From Pleurotus djamor (taxonomy: Eukaryota > Basidiomycota > Agaricomycetes > Agaricales > Pleurotaceae), in contig JAPEVF010001374.1 of NCBI GenBank assembly GCA_029747585.1, positions 1-10,445 on the forward strand: a DNA stretch of 10,445 nt, given 5' to 3'. Below, in pieces: positions 1-8,400 of the stretch (positions are counted from its first letter, which is position 1; each line of letters begins with the position of its first letter). Made by a program: the position numbers and the translations under genes. Under the pieces are notes generated by a model, which had not been told where the DNA came from, made no database searches, and saw only the letters and a list, made by a program, of their open reading frames with translations.

Positions 1-1290
1 CGGGCAAACAGTGGCGTGCTTAGGTAGTAGATTCTAAACTTATATATCAGATGTATGGACCCACCGTTAGGGAGAAAAAATACCTGTACTTCCCACCACC
101 ACTTTCCTGTCCACATCTCTGAGAATACTTGGCTTTCCTTTGTGGAATCCATGAAGACTTTCGATGGGCGATAAACGAAATCGTGTACAAGTGAAGGGTC
201 TCGCCAAAGACTCTTGATTACCTCGATTGGATCACGAAATCGCACCACGAACTCTTCATCAGGTCTATCTGCAAATTTCAGGACCTTTGCTTTCCACTCT
301 CCACCTTTAGAGGTAAGTTATCCACTTTTTCATGAATCTCCCTCACCGTTTTAAAGGAAAGCCCCAGGCGTTCCACCACACCAGGAATGGAGAGAAAGCG
401 GTTGAAAGCATTGTGTCCAGGGTCCTCCTTGATGAACCAATTGGCTACCTTCCAGTCTAGTTCACAGGAAAATGGAAAGTAGGCGTTAGCTTCCTGGTTA
501 GGGGAGGATGAAGGATTCCTTAGCGGTTCCGGGACATTTCCACCATATAATGCATTCCAACGAGCTTTAACATGCTGATCCCATCCCACAATGGTTCCGT
601 GCTCCTCTTTTTTATCTTCAATATATCTTGTATCTTCTGAATCCGCGAAAGCAAGCCGAGCATCCACTCTAGGGGCGGTTCCAGGGGCGTTCGGGACGGT
701 GCTAGGCCCTGGGGCATCTGTCGGATGGGAGTTAGGAGTGCTCCCCTGAGCTAGGACACCCGGAACCAGGCTGGAGTACAGGTCGTGTTCCATGTCATCT
801 AGCACCTCCCATGGAGGTCTGTAGTCTGTGGGGGAGGTGGAATCAGTGTACATCTCTGGTGCCAACGTATAATGAAAGGAAGACGCCTCTGAGTCCGTCG
901 TAGCTTTCCATTTTCCTTTTTCTTGACTACGATGGGCGATAAGTTTTCGCTCTTCATTAAACCACTTGCAGCCAGACATCTGGAGATGAGAGGATGTGCC
1001 ACCAGCCGACTTGAATGTCTAACATGTAAAATCTGAGACCGCTATCACCACGTCAGGAACGGAAATGAACTTACATTTTGGCAAATTGGGCATACAAGGG
1101 GATACTTTGCCAGTTCTTCTTCCAAGTCGCTGATGTACCCCCCTGCGTCTGAGGAGTACTCAGAGTTAGAGGATATATCTTCTTCATCTGATTCTGGTGG
1201 GTGCTGGAGTTTCAACCGTTTAGCGCTTGTCTTGAAACTCCGAGCGGTCTCATGCGTGTATATGGAGGATGAGTTGCGACGTTTAGCCAT
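1..1290 (-). CDS. Plavaka-type DNA transposase, N-terminal part (runs off left edge; possible frameshift)
   Basis: Partial gene read right to left. Proposed exons: 1290-1075, 1018-84 and 33-1 (continuing off the window); introns 1074-1019 (56 bases) and 83-34 (50 bases) join in phase 0. Exon 1 starts at the ATG at 1290 and is acidic, ending in CPICQN; exon 2 continues TFKSAGGTSSHLQMSGC, together a C2HC zinc finger as found at the N-terminus of Plavaka transposases. A variable linker follows, then ELDWKVANWFIKED, RDPIEVIKSLWRDPSLV, EMWTGKWWWEVQ and, after the intron, LLPKHATVCP, which I recognise as the conserved Plavaka block preceding the catalytic core. The catalytic acidic residues lie outside the window. 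Around 297-302 the reading frame shifts: the frame containing the zinc finger meets TGA at 278-280, whereas WKAKVLKF and all that follows lie in another frame. Role by family: DNA cut-and-paste transposition in the nucleus. The family call is from memory of motifs, not a search. Confidence 0.8.
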
Positions 1291-1348
1291 GGATGGTTAA
1301 GTGCCGTCAAGCGGGGAGAAATGAGCTCAAGCTGCCCATATACTTTAC

Positions 1349-1356
1349 ATTATATA
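1349..1356 (-). promoter_or_regulatory. Possible TATA box for the transposase gene
   Basis: On the minus strand TATATAAT lies about 60 bases upstream of the transposase ATG at 1290, and a second AT-rich stretch (TTTTATATATTG) lies near 1384-1395. The 194-base spacer between the protease stop and this ATG is otherwise T/A-rich with one ambiguous base at 1457. Position fits a core promoter; sequence alone cannot prove it. Confidence 0.35.
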
Positions 1357-1484
1357 CAGCGCAAAAATAATTGTCATAGTAGCAATATATAAAAGAGGGA
1401 TAGACAAAAGGGATGGTTGCTACGCGTACAGTAACTGTTAGAAAAAAAAACGAAACNAAAAAAACACAAAAGAATGCAGGACTA

Positions 1485-3919
1485 TTATAGAGGAATTGCA
1501 TCTGTTGCATAGCGTTCAAACAAAGGAAAGTAGCGAAGAATATCAGGAATAGAGGACCATTGTTGGGCGGTTTTTGGCAGCTCCATCCAGAAGCGAAAAC
1601 GGGCGACGTTCAAAAGTGTCCACTGCTTTCCAATACGCCTGACCCTTGGGATTTTGTTATCGTTAACGAGTTCCGCTTCTTGAAGATGCTGAATGAAAAT
1701 GATGGCGTAAGCACCGCAGTCCCATGTGTTACCCTGTTGGGGAATCTGTTGGTACACCATCAATCCAAGCGTAGAAATCATTAATACAATGGTAGTACTT
1801 ACATCCTTTTTCGGTACAAATTTAGTCCAGTTTCGGACGTTTAAGACTTTGCTAAGCCGAAAGAGCTTCCCGAGAAAACATAGCCAATTCTCGAATAACT
1901 AGAATGACGGTATCAGTGGATCCGTAGTATCTGGTGGGCCAGTTGGCGCGACGCTACCTGAACTTCTGTATCATATTTTGAAGGAGGTGCTTTCTCATCA
2001 ACAAGAGAGTCTAACACCTCAAGAGCAGATCCTCGAATGTTTGCGTGAAGAACAATCCAGTGGTCCGCTTTGAATAAGACTGGGATTAGGATGCGATTGA
2101 TTGTGGAAAATGTAGAGGAATTATAAATCTATCAAATCACTTATGAAGCGGGGAAAGTGGAGAGCGAGGGAATGGAAAGCTCACCTGGGGGTCTAAGGAT
2201 ATCTGGCCCATAGACGTGGCATTCTTTTTCAGGGAGCTCCAAAACAGTGGTGAGCAATAGAGAATATCGTGATTGGCACCAAGCACAACCATATGATGGC
2301 CGTTCGGGTTGCCTGGAATATCCGCATCAGCATCAAATCTTCTTNAAAAAAATGACGGGACTCACCACAAAAGTAATTGATCAGATCGTCGTCAAGCCAC
2401 TCCTCAGGAGCCAGACGTGCAATGGAGCGGTGTGTTAGGATTCCGGCCAGGTATGTTTCGGGAATCATATCGTCCTTGAGGACCTGATACAGCGGTTAAG
2501 ATGGGTACATATAATGGTTACCAATCCGCTCACCAATTTGGTCATTTTATTTAAGAGCGGTGAGGGGCGGCTGAGCCAACGCTGGATAGGGTAAGCGATT
2601 TCATGGAGGGCCTTCCGAAGAACGATTTGATCATGTTGTATATATTTCGCGCCCTCGAGAAATGCAAGGTGAAAGTTGGCCGATACCTGTGCAGCAATCA
2701 GGACATATCTTTGGTAAAAGCGTTGGCCGGTTTCATAAGCATCCAAGAGGTTCTTGAATACGGTATCTGTCGGCTTCACACTTTCCTCTAAGAATACAAG
2801 CGCTTTGACTTTTCCTAAGCGGTCGAAATCGTCAAAGTATAAAACCTCCAGGACCTCATTCACCATGGTCTCAAGTTCCGTAAGGCGGTGCTTGGACTTC
2901 CAGTGAGCGATGTCTTCCATGAGTAGATCCAGCTGCTGCTTAGTATATAGCGTAACTGTGGCGTCTACTTGGGGAAGAGAGTACGTGGACTCAAAGGCCA
3001 CATATTCGTGTAGTCGCAGCGGTTGGAGATGAACGATGGGAAGGGCAAGCCTGACCCAACCACCTGGAAGCGGATGGGAAGGCGTCGGTAGGGCGGGATC
3101 TGGCGGGGTGACATCTGACGTCGGGATGACATCAGTATCAGAGGGTATCTTTAGCAAGGCGGATCAGTGCAGCAACACACCTGTTGGAATCAAAGCAGAT
3201 GGACCAGGTGTTACGCTATCCGGAGACTGGGTGAATGAGGCCTGAGAAAGCCGCAAGGAACGGATCGATGGTTCCAGCTGGGAGGAAGCATCTGATGCTG
3301 GAGAGTGGCTTCTGGAGCATTCCAAGTGTTCACAGAAGTTACCAAGGTGAAGGTCAGACCAAACCGAATTGCGGGAAAGTGAAAGCATCGTGCGGAATCG
3401 CCAGCGATTGGGTCCAGATACAGAAGCAGTGAGGGTCAAGTGTATTGATTTCATGATAAAGGTAAAAATGAAACAAACAATGGGATCGATCAGGCAGTGA
3501 GCCTCGAAAACTTTGGCGTAAAGCTGTAAAATTACTCACATGCGATGCTTCTTGGAAGGCCGGAGTGTTTCCCTATCTTCGAGGGTGGGCACTTGTGGGA
3601 GCGTGATGGAGCTCTCTATGGCACCTGGTGCCGTATTTTCAGAATGTCTACGCCGTAATGCCTTAGTTTTGACAGGAACTAGAACCGTCAACACGCCTTA
3701 CATGTTCATCTCCTGAAACGTCCGCACGGTTCCCTTCCGATCATCCAATAAAGGAGCTTCTTCCTGGTCTGCCAGAGACCAGTTGATCAGTTTCCCTTGA
3801 ACAACGGGGGTGAGGTGGGGTGAATCTTTGTGCGTTCGTGGGTTCATCGTGGAAGTAAATCCAAGCCCCTTCCGGATTTGGACTGATCGGCTCGGACGCC
3901 CGGAAGAATGGAGCTCCAT
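1485..3919 (-). CDS. Ulp1/SENP-like SUMO protease family protein (C48 cysteine peptidase), nine exons
   Basis: Proposed exons, right to left: 3919-3702, 3647-3540, 3311-3181, 3114-2534, 2483-2366, 2312-2185, 2128-1958, 1898-1803, 1745-1485. They total 1812 bases (603 aa plus stop) and every junction keeps phase. The C-terminal half is a Ulp1 domain: RLAPEEWLDDDLINYFC opens it; the catalytic His is in KADHWIVLH (codon 2062-2060), the Asp in LEVLDSL (2011-2009), the oxyanion Gln in IPQQGNTWDCG and the nucleophile Cys at 1718-1716. The N-terminal half is unrecognised: a Ser/Pro-rich stretch, then a long helical region (LDLLMEDIAHWKSKHRLTEL and onwards). Family role: removal or processing of SUMO/Ubl modifiers in the nucleus; Ulp1 genes are repeatedly carried by eukaryotic DNA transposons. 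It lies directly upstream of, and co-oriented with, the transposase gene. Start could also be the ATG at 3847. The first three exons and the 228-base intron 3539-3312 are the weakest part; the domain itself is firm. Confidence 0.82.
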
Positions 3920-3977
3920 TCCTTTCAATCTGGCCCTGGGAAAACTTGGGATGTTTTGGTGGCAAACAAATCGCCCC

Positions 3978-4005
3978 CTGTGACAGATAACCTGTGACAG
4001 GTAAC
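3978..4005. repeat. Tandem 14-bp repeat with palindromic core (operator-like)
   Basis: CTGTGACAGATAAC (3978-3991) is followed immediately by CTGTGACAGGTAAC (3992-4005), one mismatch. Each contains CTGTGACAG, a 4-base inverted repeat around a central G. The pair sits about 20 bases upstream of the TATATAAG box and about 60-90 bases upstream of the protease start, so a transcription factor bound here could affect both genes. Function is inferred from position only. Confidence 0.6.
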
Positions 4006-4025
4006 ATCAGAACCATCAGCGTGGG

Positions 4026-4033
4026 TATATAAG
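4026..4033 (+). promoter_or_regulatory. TATA box, plus-strand gene at 4226
   Basis: TATATAAG is a consensus TATA element located about 190 bases upstream of the first coding ATG at 4226 and followed by a C/T-rich tract, which would place the transcription start near 4055-4065 and leave a long 5' leader. Confidence 0.5.
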
Positions 4034-4225
4034 ACCGCATGCCCTGGTGCTGGCTGGAGCATCGTCTCCCTTCCACACTCCCAAGGTGCGTCCACATTCT
4101 GCTCCTCCCTCCCTCCCTTCCCCTTCCCCCCTCCGTCCTCATCCTGGCTTCGATGTATATATATATATACTTATTATGTCAATTTTTGCGTAGTACTAGT
4201 TGTTCTTTAGCATCCCTTACTACAC

Positions 4226-4859
4226 ATGGACGCCGCCGNCTGACTCTCCCCCCTCCTCGCCGACTCACAGTAAGTGTTTTTTTTTAAAATAATCTTACAA
4301 CTTCATACTAATTAGTTTTGTGGCAGGCGACGGCCCCGCCAGCGAAGGGGGCGACGCAATGATCCAAATACTGCGCGCGATACAACTACAAGGGGAGTGT
4401 CAACTCGAAGAAGCGAGGAAGACCAACGAGTCCCTCGCCGAGCTCAACCAATCGTTTACTAGAATGCATCCTGTTTACGAGCGGATGGTTAAAGAGTTCC
4501 AAGTTGGGATGCAGCTCCTCACTGGTAAGTCAATTTATAATATTTCTGTTCTTCGTCTCATCCTTCTTTTAGAAAAAATCCGCGTCGGCAATAGCGGTCA
4601 AGGCCAAGCGTTGTCCAACTTAACGGAGGTTCAAGCAACACTGGATAACATGCATATGATTCTGCTCAGCCTGAAAAACGAGTTGGATCCCCCTCAGGGC
4701 TCGGTCCCCGATCTGCGTGCGTCTTATCTATCCTCCTTCCTCACCTCTGCACTCCTGCAAAACCAGCTGGGGCTCTCCACGGAAGGTTTGAACCGCCCCC
4801 GTCGCTCGGCTGGCACCGCCCCCGAGTCCAGTACCCGTGGAAAGCAACGTGCTGTGTGA
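4226..4859 (+). CDS. Small helical/coiled-coil protein of unknown function
   Basis: Three exons: 4226-4269, 4327-4524 and 4573-4859, with introns of 57 and 48 bases bearing GTAAGT donors. The second intron is a multiple of three, so it also reads through. Exon 1 begins at an ATG in ACACATGG and contains an ambiguous base at 4239: if that N is not a real base the exons sum to 528 bases (175 aa) and read MDAA.DSPPSSPTHS; if it is real, the frame meets TGA at once. A fallback start is the ATG at 4360 in exon 2. The protein has a short Ser/Pro N-terminus, a long helical stretch with regularly spaced hydrophobic residues (ILRAIQLQGECQLEEARK through LKNEL) suggesting oligomerisation, and a basic C-terminus (NRPRRSAG, RGKQRAV). 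No enzyme motif, signal peptide or membrane segment is visible. I do not recognise the family. It leads the plus-strand block facing away from the protease gene. Confidence 0.65.
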
Positions 4860-4990
4860 GTTCTGGGGGTTTTTTTTTGTGACGTCCACGCTACTACTAC
4901 TTCGTGTTGAGTCTACATCGTGCCCTCCTTCATTTGTAACACCCTTCTCCCTCGTCGTCTCATTACTGTCACCACCACCACCGCCTTTGT

Positions 4991-5009
4991 AGTTACGAAC
5001 TTCGTAACT
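4991..5009. repeat. 19-bp perfect palindrome (9-bp arms, 1-base centre)
   Basis: AGTTACGAA (4991-4999), C (5000), TTCGTAACT (5001-5009): the arms are exact reverse complements. It lies 132 bases after one gene's stop and 165 or more bases before the next gene's possible first ATG. It could be a dimeric transcription-factor site or a hairpin in the 3' end of the upstream transcript. Confidence 0.6.
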
Positions 5010-5173
5010 TTACTTTCACCGCCGCTTTCGTCTTCGTTTACTTTTTTGTTACTTGTACAACACGTCCCCATAGTTCAACTAAACATCTAAACAAACATGA
5101 TTTGCCTCCTTTGTGTGTGTGAAAGCTCTTTGAGACTGAGGCTCGCTCAATTTTAAGTAAAAGGATACGATGG

Positions 5174-5445
5174 ATGAATCCGCAAAGAGGGCGCCATCAC
5201 ACCTTTCATCATGACGCATTGGGAAACTACAGTATGTATAATCATCTTCTTGCCCAACTGTGGCCATCGTGCATTGTTTTCGTGCATTTAGAAATGAGTA
5301 GGCTAGTTCTGAACTTGAAAGATGATGCCCGGGGATCGCAGCATCGGGACTTCCCAGTATTGGGTCCGGGATGGGTTCCGATCATGCCAGGCAAGCTCCC
5401 AGTTAGTTCCCTAGATTGCATCCACCACCGCACTCCGTTTCTTAG
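5174..5445 (+). other. Possible upstream exons (5' extension) of the dioxygenase gene
   Basis: From the ATG at 5174 an open frame can be spliced as 5174-5231, 5292-5401 and then 5446 onwards, using introns 5232-5291 (GTATGT..TTTAG, 60 bases) and 5402-5445 (GTTAGT..CTTAG, 44 bases). All phases match and the third exon enters the ATG at 5452 in frame, adding 58 residues, including MSRLVLNLKDDARG. The second donor is weak and the stretch may instead be 5' UTR. Listed separately so that the safer start at 5452 is not overstated. Confidence 0.35.
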
Positions 5446-5451
5446 ATTTCT

Positions 5452-8400
5452 ATGGACTCTCTCTCAGTTATCCTCTCGCAGGATGAGGCCCGAGCGCTTC
5501 AAACACTCTTGACAACTTCCCGAAGCATTAGGTGCGGTTTGCCGCCGTCGGTGGGCGCAGCCTTGGGAAGCGTCGAAGGCAAGCTGGAACGGTTACTTTC
5601 AGTGCCCTACTCAGCTCCAACCACTGCGGTCCCAGAAACAGGCATGCTCACACCAAGAACAACCCCACCTCCCTTGGATATGGCTGTTGTTTCAGGTGTC
5701 CAAAGTGCGTCTCTTCCTCCTTCACAATTCTTTATATATCTAATCGTTGAATATGTAGATAGTATATTGGTGGGTACAAAGGAAACCCGCCAGAATGTCG
5801 CGTCAAGCAAGCCATCGTCCCAGTCCACAACATCCAAACGACAGCGATCAGGTGCACGCGTCACCTTGGTCCCACCATCTCCATCCCGTTCCGAAAGCTC
5901 ACAAAACCCAAACACTATCCAGCCTGCCCCCATGCCGCAAAGTCCACCTCTCCATTCTGTAACACCGCCATCCCTAAATATCCCATCTTCTTCAAAGGTA
6001 AAGCACCACGGGTTGAAAGATCACAATACCCGTGAAACCAGCTCCGAGTGGGAAGAAGGCGCGCGACCAAGGAGAGAAGACAGTCTTGATAGAGATTGGA
6101 CTGGGGATGATGATGAAGAAGACGATGTGAATGAAGAGAAAGGTCCTGGTGATGAAGGCCAAGGCAGAGATGACAACGGCGAGGAGGAGAGGGAGGATGA
6201 CGACGGCGAGGAGGAGAGGGAGGATGATGGAGAAGGTCATGAGGAAGAGGAAGGTGGTGGGGAAGAGGAACGTCAAGAAGGGCGCAGACCAAAGAGAGCC
6301 AGAAAGCAGAAGAAGAAATGTCCCCGCGGGAGCAATGGGAAGGTTTGGAAACCCGTGGACTCTGGAGGTTATGGGACGCACTCTGCTCAAACACGCTCCG
6401 TACTGGGGAAGGTCATCAACCTTTCGGATAACTATCGACCTCAGGACTCCACGAACTGGGCACATACTGTTGCCTCATATCTGCATACAGGCGGAGTGGA
6501 TATGTCTAGCGCGGCAATGTTACAGGATGGGTCTATCCCTTCCCTGCTGTGGCAACTTCAGAAGGCCAAATCTCACCAGACCGCTGAATCGTTCCTCAAT
6601 ATGCTCAACCTTATCATCCTTTCGCTGAAGACAGAGAGGTAAGTTCCCGTGTTCTATCTCTATGTTCAAAACGGCTAACCTGGCTAGTGTACGAATGCAA
6701 CTCAGCGAGAGCGATGCGTGTTCGCTACCTATAAAGAGAAAGAGGCAGGATGCATCCATCAACGAAGTCTTCCTTCATCTCTCCAAGCAGCAAAAGCTGG
6801 CCGTCAAAAATTCCACCTTTCATGAATGGGTTTACAAGGGGAGAAAATTTGCATCTCTTGCTGCCGCTGGTAAGCCTTGAACCTTAGACCTCTGGTATTT
6901 GTTGAAGACCTGACTGGCATCCTTAGGTAGTATGTATTTGTTGTGGATGATAGCTGCGAGCCAAGCCGCCTCAACGGTGGGTTACCTAGTGGAACAGGAG
7001 ATCAGCGATTTATGTGACATGATTCTCGCTCCCAAAGATGGTATGCCCTTTCTTTTGTTTCTTCCGTCACTATATTGTTACCTGTATAGATACGTCTCTG
7101 GGAAAATCTATTGGGGGGACACTCATCCCACTGTTAACACAAATCCGGGAGCGCCATCCCATCGTATTGCGGTATATCTTTCCAACCGAGCTCCTCGAGC
7201 CTGGAGAGTCGAGGGACTTGGATTTTACAGATCTTGTTGCAACACAACGTATTCTGGAATATTTAAAGCTCCAGTAAGTCAACTTCAAATACTTATGGTT
7301 TGAGAGATTCACGATTATCAGCCAAATTGCCGCACCACCGCGCGATGAAACCTACTGGCATGCCTTTCTCACCAAGCCTGTCCCTACCAAAAACCCTGGG
7401 GACCTTTACGCTGCCAATGCACGCTCTCTTGGTCTAGATTGTGTTGTACCGCCGCTACCCGCCTGGAGAGACGCCCAGTCGGCGACGCTGAATTCCATTG
7501 CTACCACCGCCTCATCCTCATGTATCGTGGTCTTATCTGGGTACAAGCATGACAAGACATATCGGAAGGGTAATTCAAATCCTCACAGCCGAAAAACCAT
7601 CACCCAGACTGAGCGGCGTCTGGCGCAGAAGGCAGAGAAAATTGAAAACTTGGCTCACCTTGAGCGTCGAGTAAGTGCATCTTTTCTTGGTTCCATCTTT
7701 GAAACAAAGATCACTCAGTCGTTCGGCAGCTGCGCGATTTCTACACTGACTCCGGACAGAAGACTCAGGCCAATAAATACCTTTATGTACCTTATCAAAC
7801 GGTGCAACCTGAGTAAGTCCGCCTCTGCATTCAATTTCTACCACATTCTATGATCTTCCATAGCTCCCACTCGTTACTTGTCCAGTCTAAGGAAGGCAAG
7901 TTACTCTTCCTCCGAAGTCAGCTATCGGCGCACTTGAAAAGGAATCTTGTGGGCAAGCTGACCGCCATATTTGGTGAGCTTAAGGAGTGAAAGAAGGGAG
8001 AAAAGGACTGGGAATGGTCCTCCATCCATTTCGATTATTATAATCGATATAATACTCATGTACGTCTTTCTGGTCTCTTCCAACTTCGCTATTTTGCTGA
8101 TTGGTAGAGGCACCAGGGCAAAGATGCGCCCAAAGATATTCATCCAACCTTTCTCACAAAGGATGGTAAAAAAAGGGCCTCACCGTCCCTCTTCATTCCT
8201 CGTCCTTCCGCTGATATGAAACTGTTTCCGCGTGAATATGCTCACCTCCAAGAGCTCTTCCAAGAAGTTTTTGAAGAGATTCGCTTAGAGGTATGTGTTC
8301 GATCCTGGTATGCTTGATCATATTCATTTTGAAGGATTTTGTACCAGCTGGAACGTCTTCTGCCTGAAGAAAGTCGCGTGGAATCAATCTTTGCCAGCTT

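Larger units (their letters stand above)
3920..4225. promoter_or_regulatory. Divergent promoter region between the protease gene and the plus-strand gene block
   Basis: This 306-base gap lies between two outward-facing starts (ATG at 3919 on minus, ATG at 4226 on plus). It holds tandem 14-mers with a palindromic core (3978-4005), two CATCAG hexamers (4005-4010 and 4014-4019), TATATAAG (4026-4033), a long C/T tract (about 4098-4140) typical of fungal promoters and transcription starts, and an alternating TA run (about 4154-4168). No TATA box is evident for the minus gene. Open frames that cross this region look like by-products of composition. Confidence 0.55.
4860..5451. other. 592-base gap: 3' UTR, palindrome, leader or upstream exons of the dioxygenase gene
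   Basis: After the stop at 4859 comes a T-rich tract (GGGGTTTTTTTTTG) and pyrimidine-rich sequence with trinucleotide CAC runs, consistent with a 3' UTR followed by a promoter. A 19-base perfect palindrome lies at 4991-5009. From 5174 onwards an open frame with plausible introns leads into the next gene. No RNA gene is recognisable. Confidence 0.45.

Noticed and set aside
1560..1784. Plus-strand frame opposite the protease catalytic Cys
   Set aside because: Antisense shadow of the exon with the WDCG motif.
1485..3919. Protease gene as part of a KDZ transposase
   Set aside because: KDZ proteins often neighbour Ulp1 domains, but no CxC cysteine cluster or KDZ core is visible here, and the adjacent transposase has Plavaka motifs.
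3741..4142. Long minus-strand open frame across the divergent promoter
   Set aside because: It spans the plus-strand TATA box and pyrimidine tract, has no phase-matched exit into the downstream exons, and overlaps the first protease exon in another frame.
4039..4287. Plus-strand frame of Leu/Pro residues before the small coiled-coil gene
   Set aside because: It translates a C/T tract and a TA run in the leader; no protein-like pattern.
5607..6465. Several minus-strand open frames rich in Leu, His and Pro
   Set aside because: They mirror the acidic GAG/GAT repeats and Pro-rich coding of the dioxygenase gene; composition explains them.
6131..6628. Plus-strand frame rich in Arg, Lys and Met inside the dioxygenase gene
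   Set aside because: It is the off-frame reading of the acidic repeat and does not connect to any exon in phase.
8031..8047. 17-base palindrome TCGATTAT T ATAATCGA
   Set aside because: It lies within the coding exon for FDYYNRYNTH and is adequately explained by those codons.
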